From the NCBI RefSeq assembly GCF_000621625.1, contig NZ_KK211318.1:277907-341906 (forward strand): a stretch of 64,000 bases of DNA, read 5' to 3'. Of the stretch, positions 29,356 through 39,235 are shown one piece after another. Positions within the stretch are counted from its first letter, which is position 1, and the number at the start of each line of letters is the position of its first letter. The stretch comes from Crocinitomix catalasitica ATCC 23190 (GTDB lineage Bacteria; Bacteroidota; Bacteroidia; Flavobacteriales_D; Crocinitomicaceae). The position numbers and the translations under genes were made by a program. Under the pieces are notes generated by a model that saw only the letters and a program-made list of their open reading frames with translations, made no database searches and was not told where the DNA came from.

Positions 29356-30327
29356 TTATGGTAAATGCATGATTTCATCATTCATATCATCTATAGAACC
29401 ATAATGTAAATCTGCTGCTTCAATAACCATATCACATTCAATTGGAACTGATTGTACAATATTATACATGTTTGCGCCAGTTGCAGGATCCATTTGAATT
29501 ACGATAATTGAAACAACCGTTCCTACAGGACCACTTGTACAATATAAATCTCCACCGTTGAATGCAGCGTCAGGTACATGTACCATCGTTAATTGACCAT
29601 CAACAGAAATAAATACATCAGTAGTTGCTACATCAGAACCTCTTGGTACTCGAATACAGAATTCACAAAATTCTCCTTCAGGTGTCCAATCAAAATTAAA
29701 CCAACCACCTGATACTATGTCAGCAACATATCCTTCATCCCAAGGATCCATATGTCCGTCACCACCATCTTCATCGCCTGGTGCAGCAACAACGCCATCT
29801 CTATCACCCGCATTTTTATCTGGAGCTAACTCCCAACCATCACCTCGGTCAATCCAAAATTTCATATTAGGATCTTCAGATTCTGCCGGTACAACTACTC
29901 GAATACCATCCACAAAATCTAATCCTTTGTCACTTCCAGGTAAAGTTACGTCAATGAAGAATTCTCCACCTGAAATTAACATTCTACCATCAGCTGTAAT
30001 TGTGGTCACATCTGTTTTAAACATCTCCAATTTGGTGTAAACTTCCATCAGTTTTACTTCAACGTTTCCAGTGATCAACCTCCCGTTCACATCTCGGAAG
30101 TTATTGGCAGGTATGGAAATCGTAGTTCCTTGTTCTCCTGTCAATTCAATTGCTGAACTTGCATCTACAGTAAAAGTTTGAAGACTCTTTGCTCGATTGT
30201 CTTTGTAATAATCGTCCAGTTCATACGAGGTATTCGTACTTTTTTCACTGTCAAGCACGTTCTCTTTTTGACATGCCGCAAAGATTAACATAGCAGCAGC
30301 TGCCACTAATAAATAACTCTTTTTCAT
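29356..30327 (-). CDS. Hypothetical lipoprotein
   Basis: A 323-residue lipoprotein (MKKSYLLVAAAAMLIFAAC, lipobox FAAC). An N-terminal domain (ASSAIELTGEQGTTISIP, NNFRDVNGRLITGNVEVKLMEVYT) is a pattern I have seen at the start of several large Bacteroidota surface proteins. The middle is Asp/Gly rich (about 170-200) and the end is beta-rich with a Cys pair CEFC. A possible promoter lies about 70 bases upstream. Function unknown. Confidence 0.8.
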   Translation of the reverse strand: MKKSYLLVAAAAMLIFAACQKENVLDSEKSTNTSYELDDYYKDNRAKSLQTFTVDASSAIELTGEQGTTISIPANNFRDVNGRLITGNVEVKLMEVYTKLEMFKTDVTTITADGRMLISGGEFFIDVTLPGSDKGLDFVDGIRVVVPAESEDPNMKFWIDRGDGWELAPDKNAGDRDGVVAAPGDEDGGDGHMDPWDEGYVADIVSGGWFNFDWTPEGEFCEFCIRVPRGSDVATTDVFISVDGQLTMVHVPDAAFNGGDLYCTSGPVGTVVSIIVIQMDPATGANMYNIVQSVPIECDMVIEAADLHYGSIDDMNDEIMHLP

Positions 30328-30393
30328 AATTAAAAATTTAATTGGATTAATAAAAAATTCTGAAGCAATGTTAATTTAAATAATTCCTGATTC

Positions 30394-30425
30394 CAAATTT
30401 ATTTTTTAGAACAGATTAGTATTCA
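30394..30425 (-). promoter_or_regulatory. Candidate promoter of the lipoprotein gene at 29356
   Basis: On the minus strand TAAATTTG matches the Bacteroidota -7 consensus TAnnTTTG, and a TTG lies about 21 bases further upstream, a fair -33 element. It leaves a leader of some 60 bases before the start at 30327. Suggested by spacing only. Confidence 0.4.
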
Positions 30426-30878
30426 ATAGTATACGTCATGATCATTTATTTTTTACGTTTTTATGCGTAGAATTAGGAAGGCTGATTTTTTGGAATATAA
30501 AAGGAAAAAAAGTATTCAATTTTTAGTGCGCCAAGCCCCTAAAAAATTGATTTTTTTAAATTTTGAATGTGCAACCTAAATCGAATTGTTTTTAGTGATT
30601 TGATTTACAAGTGATTTGAGATTTTCTAAGTAGAAATAACTATACTAGAGTAAAGGTTCAACTTTTCAGTCTTAAAGATCTGTTAATGAGTTTAAAAGAT
30701 GGGTTTATTGAAGTTTTTAGGATCGAGAATTATTAGGTTGAAAATAAACAAAAAACCAAATTAGTGTTAAATAATTAACGCAATTGATTGGTTTTGTGGA
30801 TAGACTTTGATGAGGTTTAAAAATAAACCAACAATTTTTAGTAAAATGAGGGATGAAATGATACAAATTAATGGACAA
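30426..30878. other. AT-rich intergenic region without a recognised gene
   Basis: About 450 bases between the lipoprotein promoter and the AraC gene. I see no ORF with coding character, no hairpin terminator and no repeat shared with the rest of the window. Confidence 0.5.
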
Positions 30879-31805
30879 TTAGTGGGGCGACTGATTTAAT
30901 TTGTCAGATACAAATTGCTTCGGAGTCATTCCTTCATGTTTTTTAAATAGACGAATAAAATAATTAGCGCTTGAAAATCCAGATGCATAAGCTGTTTCTT
31001 TTATTGATAGATTTTCTTCGAGCAATAATTTTTTAGAAATTTTCAGTCTTTCATCGATAATCAATTGGTAGGGAGATATACCCAATTCATCTACAAATGC
31101 GCGATAGAATGATGATTTACTCATTGACGAAATCTTTAATAAATCATCAATATTGATTTCATTATTAATGTTTTGGCGAATGAAATTAATTATTGCAGCG
31201 AATGGTGTATTATTCGAGTTATACTGCGCATCCTCTTTTAAGATGTTTACATTTTGCATCTTTAAAACACACAAAACAAGTTCTTTCAATAATAACTTTA
31301 CATGTAATTCTTTAAATGGATCTGAGGAAGCTGCGATTCGTGTTATCTTCTTATGAATATTGACTAATTCTTCATTGTTATAAAGCAATATAGAGCCATC
31401 CAACACTTTCCAGTTTTTAATAAAAGCACCATCATCAAGAATTTCATTAAACTCATCAATTTGATTATTTACAAAACTATTATCAAGTGTTAGGGCGGAA
31501 CATTGAGTAGGATTCTCGAAGGAGGCCTTCGGGAAGTCAATATTTAACATAGCTGAGGAAGGTGCAATAATCGTATTCCCAGGTATATATTTTCGGGATA
31601 CCAAATCTTGAAAACGCACCTGTTTTGTTCCTCTAAGCATTGATGTAATTGTAAAACCATCAAAACTAAGCGGGAAATCCATTACCTCTTTTCGCGTTTC
31701 ATAAATATTTAATTCACACATATTGAGATTAAAGCCTCTCCGTTGTTCTACTAATTCATTTACGAGTAGATCAGGTATTAAAGGAAGAGCTGTTAATTTA
31801 TGCAT
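30879..31805 (-). CDS. AraC family transcriptional regulator
   Basis: A 308-residue regulator with an N-terminal sensor of the AraC-binding type (about 1-190) and a C-terminal double helix-turn-helix (about 205-300): IDDLLKISSMSKSSFYRAFVDELGISPYQLIIDERL, then KETAYASGFSSANYFIRLFKKHEGMTPKQF split across the second HTH. The ligand is unknown. It is divergent from nrdBA with a 317-base gap. Confidence 0.94.
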   Translation of the reverse strand: MHKLTALPLIPDLLVNELVEQRRGFNLNMCELNIYETRKEVMDFPLSFDGFTITSMLRGTKQVRFQDLVSRKYIPGNTIIAPSSAMLNIDFPKASFENPTQCSALTLDNSFVNNQIDEFNEILDDGAFIKNWKVLDGSILLYNNEELVNIHKKITRIAASSDPFKELHVKLLLKELVLCVLKMQNVNILKEDAQYNSNNTPFAAIINFIRQNINNEINIDDLLKISSMSKSSFYRAFVDELGISPYQLIIDERLKISKKLLLEENLSIKETAYASGFSSANYFIRLFKKHEGMTPKQFVSDKLNQSPH

Positions 31806-32012
31806 AATGGAAAATTAGTGAAATAATAATCTTGTTCCAAATTCAGAGTAAATAATGTGTGAATATTAACTAAAAATAGGAATAATAAACACATGAAAAT
31901 TTGAAATAGAAGAATTAATATTTTAATACCACAAAAAAGGTGAATTACCAAACTATTAAGATTATTAAAAAATAAATACCGATCCTTTTCGTAGTGATAG
32001 CAAGAGATATAG

Positions 32013-32036
32013 GTGTTAACATTTTTTTGTTAACAC
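32013..32036. promoter_or_regulatory. Inverted repeat upstream of nrdBA
   Basis: A perfect 8+8 inverted repeat, GTGTTAAC, eight T-rich bases, then GTTAACAC, some 87-110 bases upstream of nrdB. A TTTG-containing element TACCTTTG at 32089-32096 matches the -7 consensus and would place this repeat upstream of the promoter. It may be an operator; it does not resemble the published NrdR box. A Rho-independent terminator is unlikely because no gene ends there. Confidence 0.45.
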
Positions 32037-32122
32037 AAATTGTTAATAAGCTCATAATATTGAAAGTCGTGTAAAAGAGGTTTGCGTTTACCTTTGTAAC
32101 CTAGAATTATTTTAAAAAGAAT

Positions 32123-33397
32123 ATGTCCATTACAAAACTGATAAAAAGGAACTCTACTACCAAGCCATTTCAACTTGAAAAAGTTACGAATGCGGTATAT
32201 AAATCGATGGAGGCAGCAAAACAAGGAGATCTTGAACTTGCAGCTTCTATTTCTGAAAATATATACGTTGTTCTACTTGAAAGAGCAAAAGGAATTGAGA
32301 ACTACATTCCTACTGTGGAAGAGATTCAGGATTTAGTTGAACAAAAGCTAATGGAAGCGAACTTGTTCAATGTCGCGAAAGCATATATCCTATACAGAAA
32401 CGAGCAAGCGAACAAACGTAAATCAAATATATTTGAGAAACGAATCAATTTAAAACCTTACGAATATCCTGAATTGTACGAATATGTGCCTGCAATCAGA
32501 CATTCATATTGGATACATTCAGAGTTTAATTTCACGAGTGATATTCAAGATTTTAAGACCAATTTAACAAGTGTTGAGCAAAATGCCATCAAAAATACGA
32601 TGCTTGCTATCTCTCAAATTGAGGTCTCAGTAAAAAGTTTTTGGGGAGATATTTATCACAGAATGCCAAAACCTGAAATAGGTTCGGTAGGTGCGACTTT
32701 CGCAGAAAGTGAAGTGCGTCATACGGATGCTTATTCTCATCTATTAGAGATTCTTGGTTTAAATGGAGAATTTAATAAGCTTAAAAAGAAACCTGTAATC
32801 ATGCAACGTGTTCAGTATCTTGAACAGTCGTTGGTTAATGCTAAGAGTAGTGATAATAAAGCTTACACGGAGTCAATTCTACTCTTTTCGTTGTTTATAG
32901 AGCACGTGTCTTTATTTTCTCAATTCTTGATTATCATGGCCTTCAATAAACATAAAAATATGTTGAAGGGAATTTCTAATGTGGTTGAAGCAACTTCAAA
33001 AGAAGAACAAATTCACGGTGACTTTGGTATTGATATTATCAAAATCGTCAAAAATGAAAATCCAACTTGGTTTGATGCAGAATTTCAGCAGCAAATAAAA
33101 ACCATGTGTTTAAAATCATTCGAAGCTGAAAGTGCTGTAGTTGATTGGATTTTTGAAGAAGGTGAACTTGAATTTTTACCAAAAGATGTGGTTAACGAAT
33201 TCATCAAAGACCGTTTCAATAAATCATTAGTAAGTATTGGCATCGACAAAATATTTGAGACTGATGATAAATTATTGGCCAAAACAGAATGGTTTGATGA
33301 CGAAATTATAGGAACAAAACACGGTGATTTTTTCGTCAAAAGATCAATTAATTATAGTAAAAGAACCCAAAGTATAACAAGCAAAGACCTCTTCTAA
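32123..33397 (+). CDS. nrdB: Class I ribonucleotide reductase small subunit with N-terminal ATP-cone
   Basis: A 424-residue radical-generating subunit, about 90 longer than classic NrdB because residues 1-95 are an ATP-cone (KRNSTTKPFQLEKVTNAVYKS, VEEIQDLVEQKL, AKAYILYRNEQ). The ferritin-like core keeps the metal ligands: SDIQDF Asp, then E and H in SEVRHTDAY, E in FIEHVS, E and H in EEQIH. The Tyr of SEVRHTDAY sits where the radical Tyr of class Ia is. The C-terminus ends SKDLF, the usual NrdA-binding tail. In Leeuwenhoekiella blandensis an ATP-cone on NrdB controls activity through oligomer formation. The stop lies 8 bases before nrdA. Confidence 0.95.
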   Translation: MSITKLIKRNSTTKPFQLEKVTNAVYKSMEAAKQGDLELAASISENIYVVLLERAKGIENYIPTVEEIQDLVEQKLMEANLFNVAKAYILYRNEQANKRKSNIFEKRINLKPYEYPELYEYVPAIRHSYWIHSEFNFTSDIQDFKTNLTSVEQNAIKNTMLAISQIEVSVKSFWGDIYHRMPKPEIGSVGATFAESEVRHTDAYSHLLEILGLNGEFNKLKKKPVIMQRVQYLEQSLVNAKSSDNKAYTESILLFSLFIEHVSLFSQFLIIMAFNKHKNMLKGISNVVEATSKEEQIHGDFGIDIIKIVKNENPTWFDAEFQQQIKTMCLKSFEAESAVVDWIFEEGELEFLPKDVVNEFIKDRFNKSLVSIGIDKIFETDDKLLAKTEWFDDEIIGTKHGDFFVKRSINYSKRTQSITSKDLF

Positions 33398-33405
33398 TAA
33401 TATAT

Positions 33406-35193
33406 ATGAAAAATAATACAAACGATACCCTTACATTAGACCAAGTAACAAATACTGCCGAAGTTTTATTAAATGCAAGAAAAGAATCTAGAGATAGATT
33501 TTCAAAAGTAGAAGATCAACCTTTTAGCTGGATTACAGAACATAGCCGTAAATTTTTAGAATCAGGTTATTTAGGAGAAGGAATAACACCTGAAAATAGA
33601 ATTAAAGAAATTGCTGATAGAGCAGAGAAAATTTTGAATATTAAAGGATTTAGTGATAAGTTCTTTAAGTATATGTCTCAAGGTTTTTATTCGCTTTCTT
33701 CACCAGTATGGTCTAACTTTGGTAAAGATAGAGGTTTACCGATTAGTTGTTTTGGATCACATGTGGATGATGATATGGGGAATATCCTATATACACAGTC
33801 AGAAGTTGGAATGATGTCCAAATTAGGCGGTGGAACTTCAGGTTATTTCGGTAAAATAAGACCACGTGGGGCGAAAGTGAAGAATAACGGTCAAGCTTCT
33901 GGTTCTGTGCATGTGATGCAATTATTCGAATCAATGGTTGATGTTGTCAGTCAAGGGTCGATGAGAAGAGGAAGATTCTCTCCATACCTGCCTGTAGAGC
34001 ACAAAGATATTTCTGAATTTTTAGATATCGGAACTGAAGGTAACCCAATCCAAGAATTAACGCATGGTGTAACTGTAACCAATAAATGGATGCAGGATAT
34101 GATTGACGGTAATGAGGAGAACAGAGTAATCTGGGCTAAAGTATTGCAGCGTAGAGGTGAAATGGGATATCCTTATATCTTTTTCACAGACAATGCAAAT
34201 AATGGCGCGGCTGATGTTTATAAAGAGAAAGATCATCCTATATACGCAAGTAATTTATGTACGGAAATAATGCTGCCTTCAAATGATGAATGGTCATTTG
34301 TTTGTGTACTTTCTAGCGTTAACCTTTTGCATTATGACAAATGGAAAGATACAGATGCTGTAGAAACAATGGTTTACTTTTTGGATGCCGTTATTACTGA
34401 ATTCCTTGAAAAACTAGAAGCTTATAGAGATTCTGATAAAAGAGAAGATAGACAGACGTTTTTATTTATGGAGCGTGCATATAACTTTGCTAAATCAAAT
34501 AGAGCTTTAGGTCTTGGTGTTTTAGGATGGCATTCATTATTGCAATCTAAAAAATTACCTTTTGATAGTCAAGAAGCGTTCAACTTGAACAGTGAAATTT
34601 TTAAAACAATTAAAGAGCGTTCTTATTCAGCTTCTGAACAATTAGCGGGATTATTTGGAGAGCCAGAAGTTTTAAAAGGATATGGAAGAAGAAATGCTAC
34701 CTTGAATGCGGTTGCACCAACAACATCTTCAGCGTTTATTTTAGGACAAGTTTCTCAAGGAATTGAGCCAATTTGGTCTAATGTTTATGTGAAGGATATT
34801 GCTAAGATTAAAACAACGATTAAGAATCCTTTTTTAACTGAATTGTTAAAAGAAAAAGGAATGGATACGCCAGATGTTTGGAGAGATATTAGAGATAGAG
34901 ATGGATCTGTTCAGCATTTAGATTTTTTAACGGATCATGAAAAGGCTGTTTTTAAAACATATCCTGAAATCGATCAAATGGATATCGTATATCAAGCAGC
35001 AAATAGACAAAATCATATTGATCAAGGTCAATCATTGAACTTGATTATTCACCCAGAAATGCCTGTGAAAGAAATCAATAAGATTCATATCACGGCTTGG
35101 CAAATGGGATTGAAATCACTTTATTATCAGCACAGTATGAATGCTGCACAGAAATTCAAACAAAAGAAAGAATGTGCGAGTTGTGAAGGATAA
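33406..35193 (+). CDS. nrdA: Class I ribonucleotide reductase large subunit, no ATP-cone
   Basis: A 595-residue catalytic subunit that starts directly with the reductase core; the usual N-terminal ATP-cone of NrdA is absent because it sits on NrdB here. Catalytic elements are present: the first redox Cys in PISCFGSH, the N-x-C-x-E triad in SNLCTEIM, the second redox Cys in SFVCVLSS, and the C-terminal CxxC (ECASCEG) that relays electrons from thioredoxin. It is co-transcribed with nrdB and ended by a strong terminator. Confidence 0.97.
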   Translation: MKNNTNDTLTLDQVTNTAEVLLNARKESRDRFSKVEDQPFSWITEHSRKFLESGYLGEGITPENRIKEIADRAEKILNIKGFSDKFFKYMSQGFYSLSSPVWSNFGKDRGLPISCFGSHVDDDMGNILYTQSEVGMMSKLGGGTSGYFGKIRPRGAKVKNNGQASGSVHVMQLFESMVDVVSQGSMRRGRFSPYLPVEHKDISEFLDIGTEGNPIQELTHGVTVTNKWMQDMIDGNEENRVIWAKVLQRRGEMGYPYIFFTDNANNGAADVYKEKDHPIYASNLCTEIMLPSNDEWSFVCVLSSVNLLHYDKWKDTDAVETMVYFLDAVITEFLEKLEAYRDSDKREDRQTFLFMERAYNFAKSNRALGLGVLGWHSLLQSKKLPFDSQEAFNLNSEIFKTIKERSYSASEQLAGLFGEPEVLKGYGRRNATLNAVAPTTSSAFILGQVSQGIEPIWSNVYVKDIAKIKTTIKNPFLTELLKEKGMDTPDVWRDIRDRDGSVQHLDFLTDHEKAVFKTYPEIDQMDIVYQAANRQNHIDQGQSLNLIIHPEMPVKEINKIHITAWQMGLKSLYYQHSMNAAQKFKQKKECASCEG

Positions 35194-35221
35194 TTGATTC
35201 GCATATTATTTAATTATAATT

Positions 35222-35261
35222 AAAAAGGAGCAAAAGTGGTTAACATTTTTGCTCCTTTTTA
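35222..35261. terminator. Intrinsic terminator after nrdBA
   Basis: AAAAAGGAGCAAAA paired with the TTTTGCTCCTTTTT arm around a 10-12 base loop, ending in a T-run, 28 bases after the nrdA stop. Remaining bases to 35457 hold no recognised gene. Confidence 0.9.
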
Positions 35262-35457
35262 TTTGCCTAAAGATTGTCGCTCGAATTCTTGCTTATACTG
35301 ATGTTTTTGAAATTCAAATCTGACTGCTTCGGGAAGAATGTGCTATTGATTGCCACAATTGTGACATGATTCTCACTAAAGGTAGGGTAATTTAGAGCAA
35401 ATATTAAATAGTGGAGTTTACTATTTTCTTAATTTATTTTCACTTAAACTAAAAAAT

Positions 35458-36096
35458 ATGAACAAGAATGAAACGGCAATTATTTTAATCGAATTTCAGA
35501 ATGATTTTACAACGGAAGGTGGAATCTTTCATGGAGGCGTTAAAACGGTAATGGATGAAACCAATATGTTAGCAAATACCGTCGCACTTGTTAAAGAAGC
35601 AAGAGAACAAGGTTTACAAATCATTCATATTCCAATTTCATTTGCTGATAATTATAAAGAATTGACCAATAAACCTTATGGTATTTTAAAAGGTATTGTT
35701 GATAATAATGCATTTAAAAAATCGACTTGGGGCGTTGAAATCGTTGATGTATTATCTCCAGAAAAAGATGATATTGTGATTGAAGGGAAACGTGGATTAT
35801 GTGGATTTCACAGTACGAATTTAGATTTCATTTTGAGAAGTAAAGGAATCAAAAATGTTGCAATTGGTGGGTTTTTAACGAACTGTTGTGTGGAGTCTAC
35901 TATGCGAACTGCCTATGAAAATGGATTTAATGTTGTGACGTTAAATGATTGTTGTGCAGGTTTAAGTATCGAAGAGCATAACAATGCAATCGAAAAAGAT
36001 TTTCCAATGTTCAGTCAACCAATGAGCAGCAAAGAATTTATTAATGTTGTGAATGGAAAAGATGAATTGGTTTTAGAAGGAAAAGGTTACGAATAA
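35458..36096 (+). CDS. Isochorismatase-family cysteine hydrolase
   Basis: A 212-residue alpha/beta hydrolase of the cysteine-hydrolase class. Asp in ILIEFQNDF, Lys in IEGKRGLCGF and Cys in FLTNCCVESTMRTAYENGF form the Asp-Lys-Cys triad, with the cis-peptide region before it. Family members act on isochorismate, nicotinamide, carbamates or peroxyureidoacrylate; nothing nearby picks one. The gene is single, with a terminator 22 bases after it. Confidence 0.93.
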   Translation: MNKNETAIILIEFQNDFTTEGGIFHGGVKTVMDETNMLANTVALVKEAREQGLQIIHIPISFADNYKELTNKPYGILKGIVDNNAFKKSTWGVEIVDVLSPEKDDIVIEGKRGLCGFHSTNLDFILRSKGIKNVAIGGFLTNCCVESTMRTAYENGFNVVTLNDCCAGLSIEEHNNAIEKDFPMFSQPMSSKEFINVVNGKDELVLEGKGYE

Positions 36097-36118
36097 CTAA
36101 TAATTTGAATTTGTTATC

Positions 36119-36151
36119 AGGAGAGAATGTTCGACATTTCTCTCCTTTTTT
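36119..36151 (+). terminator. Intrinsic terminator after the cysteine hydrolase
   Basis: AGGAGAGAATGT and ACATTTCTCTCCT pair around a TCG loop, with one bulged position, followed by TTTTTT. Confidence 0.9.
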
Positions 36152-36211
36152 GATTAAATAAATATTTGAAACACTAAATTGGTGTTTCTTTACAATGGCA
36201 TTATAATAAAC

Positions 36212-39148
36212 ATGATAGATTCAGGGATCAGCAATTTGGTTTTAGAGAAGTTGGCGCAAGACTTAGAAGGGGAATTTCACTATAGTGATATGATGCGGGT
36301 GATTTATGCAACGGATGCCTCTGTTTATAGAGAGATGCCTTTGGCTGTAGCACTTCCAATGAATATTGATGACCTTAAAAAACTCATCAGTTTTGCGAAC
36401 GAATATCATACTTCATTAATTCCACGTGCAGCAGGAACATCATTGGCAGGGCAGATAGTAGGGAATGGAATTGTTGTAGATATTTCTAAACATTTTAACC
36501 AAATTCTAGAATTTAATGCCGCTGAAAAATGGGTAAAAGTTCAACCTGGTGTTGTAAGAGATGAATTGAATGATTTTCTAGCGCCTTACAACTTATTCTT
36601 TAGTCCAATAACTTCCACCGCTAATCGTGCAATGATGGGGGGAATGGTTGGAAACAATTCTTCTGGCGCCACATCTATCATTTACGGTTCAACAAGAGAT
36701 CATGTCTTATCATTAAATACGCTTTTGTCGAATGGAGAAGAAGTGACTTTTAAAGCACTCAATGCTGATGAATTCGACAAAAAAACAAAACTAGATTCGC
36801 TTGAAGGAACGATCTACCAACAAATAAAATTAGAACTTGATCAAACTAAAAATCAAGAGAATATAAGAACGCATTTTCCAAAGAAGAGTATCCATAGAAG
36901 AAATACAGGTTATGCTTTGGATTACCTTTTAGAGACGGCTGTTTTTTCAGCAACCAATACACCTTTCGATTTCTGTAAATTACTTACCGGTAGTGAAGGT
37001 ACTTTGGCCTTTACTACAGAAATTAAATTACACCTAGATGCTGTTCAAAAGCCGCAAGATGTCATGGTTTGTATTCACTTTTCGCAAGTGGCAGAAAGTC
37101 TGCGCGCAACTCAATTGGCGATGAAACATACGCCAACACAATGTGAATTAATTGATAAAATCATTCTAGATTGTACAAAAGAGAATATCAACCAGAATAA
37201 GAACCGTTGGTTTATTGAAGGCGATCCTGAGGCTTTGTTAATGATTGAATTTAGAGAAGATACGATAGCAGAGGCAATGTTTAAGGCGGAAACATTGGTC
37301 GCAGATCTAAAAGCGCATGAAATGGGTTATGCTTTTCCTATCATTCCGCCAGCGCATACAGAGAAAATTAGAGACTTGCGTAAAGCAGGTTTGGGCTTAT
37401 TGGCAAATATCCCTGGTGAAAAGAAAGCTGTGGCATGTATAGAAGATACTGCTGTTGCTTTAGAAGATTTAGCAGATTATATTGGTGAGGTTGGCGATAT
37501 GTTAGATGGATTTGGTCAAAAACAAGTTGTTTATGCGCATGCTGGAGCAGGGGAGTTACACATTCGACCAATCTTGAATTTAAAAGACGGGAAAGATGTT
37601 GAACAGTTCTACCAAATAGGTGAAGCTTCAGCAAAATTGGTAAAAAAATACGAAGGCTCTTTGAGTGGAGAACATGGCGACGGTCGATTGAGAGGAGCAT
37701 TTATTCCAATAATGGTAGGGGAAGAGAATTATCAGCTCTTCAAAAGGATAAAAGCAACATGGGATCCGAATAACATATTCAATCCGAATAAAATTGTGGA
37801 TACACCACCTATGAATACTTCGTTGAGGTATGAAGCAGATGTAAAGGCAAAAGAGATTAAAACTGTTTTTAACTTTAAAGAGAATGGCGGCATCTTGCGA
37901 TCGGCTGAAAAATGTAACGGTTCTGGAGATTGCCGGAAATTACCATTGTCTGGTGGAACGATGTGTCCGAGTTATCAAGCAACAAGAAATGAAAAGGATA
38001 CGACGCGAGCAAGGGCTAATACATTGCGTGAATTTTTAACGCAAAGTGACAAAGAAAATCCATTCGACCACAAAGAAATTAAAGAAGTAATGGACCTGTG
38101 TTTGTCTTGTAAGGGATGTACATCTGAATGTCCTTCAAATGTGGATATGTCAACCTTAAAAGCTGAATTTTTACATAAGTATTATCAAACGAATGGTGTG
38201 CCATTAAGGGCAAAAGCATTTGCTTATATTAATGTATTTAATAATCTGGGGGGAATTGCTCCGCGGGTTTATAATTTTTTCTTAACGAATCCGCTTTTAT
38301 CAAAAACGGCAAAGAAATTTTTAGGTGTCGCAACGGAAAGATCATTGCCAACCATTCATAAAATTAGTTTGCGTAAATGGTATCAAAAAAACTATAAACA
38401 ATCAACTGCGAAAAATGGAACGGTTATTCTTTTCTGTGATGAATTCACCAATTGGAATGATACAGAGATTGGGATTAAAACGATTCAATTGTTACAAGCT
38501 TTAAAATACCATGTTCAATTGGTAGAACATCCTGAAAGTGGACGTGCGGCGATCTCAAAAGGATTACTGAATAGAGCAAAAGAAATGGCGAATCAAAATG
38601 TGGAGATTTTTAAACATTTAATAGATGAGCAAACGCCATTATTGGGTGTTGAACCTTCTGCTATACTAAGTTTTCGAGACGAATATCCAAGACTGGTAGA
38701 TGCCAATTTGGTAGATACCGCTAAAAGAATTGGTAAATCGACTTTTATGATTGACGAGTTTTTGGCAATGGAAATGAAAAAAGGGAAGATCACAGCAGCC
38801 GATTTTACAGCGGATAAAAAACAACTTTTATTGCATGGTCATTGTCATCAAAAATCATTGGGTGATATAAACGATTGTATTGGTGTTTTATCATTGCCTG
38901 CTAACTATTTAGTGACTTTAATTCCTTCAGGATGTTGTGGTATGGCAGGATCGTTTGGTTATGAAAAAGAACATTTTGAATTGAGTCAACAAGTAGGGGA
39001 GATGGTACTTTTTCCTGCTATTAATAATTCGAGTAAGAATGTGCAAGTTGTCGCAGCTGGAACGAGTTGTAGACATCAAATTAAAGACGCAACTGAAAGA
39101 AAAGCCATTCACCCTGTTGAGGTTTTATGGGCAGCGCTTAAAAAATAG
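36212..39148 (+). CDS. FAD-binding and Fe-S oxidoreductase (YdiJ / D-lactate dehydrogenase-like)
   Basis: A 978-residue enzyme starting at 36212 (MIDSGISNLVLEKL); an upstream in-frame ATG at 36179 adds 11 residues that look non-coding. The N-terminal half is a PCMH-type FAD domain (PRAAGTSLAGQIVGNGIVVDI, MMGGMVGNNSSGATSI) and FAD-oxidase C domain. The middle has two ferredoxin cysteine clusters (CNGSGDCRK..CPSY and CLSCKGCTSECPSNV). The C-terminal third is a CCG-type Fe-S domain (HGHCHQKSLG, PSGCCGMAGSFG). It oxidises a 2-hydroxy acid, probably D-lactate or D-2-hydroxyglutarate. Confidence 0.94.
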   Translation: MIDSGISNLVLEKLAQDLEGEFHYSDMMRVIYATDASVYREMPLAVALPMNIDDLKKLISFANEYHTSLIPRAAGTSLAGQIVGNGIVVDISKHFNQILEFNAAEKWVKVQPGVVRDELNDFLAPYNLFFSPITSTANRAMMGGMVGNNSSGATSIIYGSTRDHVLSLNTLLSNGEEVTFKALNADEFDKKTKLDSLEGTIYQQIKLELDQTKNQENIRTHFPKKSIHRRNTGYALDYLLETAVFSATNTPFDFCKLLTGSEGTLAFTTEIKLHLDAVQKPQDVMVCIHFSQVAESLRATQLAMKHTPTQCELIDKIILDCTKENINQNKNRWFIEGDPEALLMIEFREDTIAEAMFKAETLVADLKAHEMGYAFPIIPPAHTEKIRDLRKAGLGLLANIPGEKKAVACIEDTAVALEDLADYIGEVGDMLDGFGQKQVVYAHAGAGELHIRPILNLKDGKDVEQFYQIGEASAKLVKKYEGSLSGEHGDGRLRGAFIPIMVGEENYQLFKRIKATWDPNNIFNPNKIVDTPPMNTSLRYEADVKAKEIKTVFNFKENGGILRSAEKCNGSGDCRKLPLSGGTMCPSYQATRNEKDTTRARANTLREFLTQSDKENPFDHKEIKEVMDLCLSCKGCTSECPSNVDMSTLKAEFLHKYYQTNGVPLRAKAFAYINVFNNLGGIAPRVYNFFLTNPLLSKTAKKFLGVATERSLPTIHKISLRKWYQKNYKQSTAKNGTVILFCDEFTNWNDTEIGIKTIQLLQALKYHVQLVEHPESGRAAISKGLLNRAKEMANQNVEIFKHLIDEQTPLLGVEPSAILSFRDEYPRLVDANLVDTAKRIGKSTFMIDEFLAMEMKKGKITAADFTADKKQLLLHGHCHQKSLGDINDCIGVLSLPANYLVTLIPSGCCGMAGSFGYEKEHFELSQQVGEMVLFPAINNSSKNVQVVAAGTSCRHQIKDATERKAIHPVEVLWAALKK

Positions 39149-39162
39149 CTACTCGTCTTACG

Positions 39163-39202
39163 CAAAAAAAGCGACCTTGATACTCCATCAAAGCCGCTTT
39201 TT
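39163..39202. terminator. Terminator between convergent genes
   Basis: AAAAAAAGCG, then CTTGAT paired with ATCAA, then CGCTTTTTG form a stem with an interior mismatch, flanked by A- and T-runs. It separates the FAD/Fe-S gene from the convergent dehydrogenase gene. Confidence 0.75.
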
Positions 39203-39235
39203 GTTTAATTGTATTCTAAAAAGTATTCAGGTTGA

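Noticed and set aside
32013-32036. Terminator reading of the GTGTTAAC repeat
   Set aside because: No gene ends at this point, and the T-run lies in the loop rather than after the stem.
36179-36211. Upstream start of the FAD/Fe-S oxidoreductase
   Set aside because: The added 11 residues do not resemble the family and the ATG at 36212 has the expected N-terminus.
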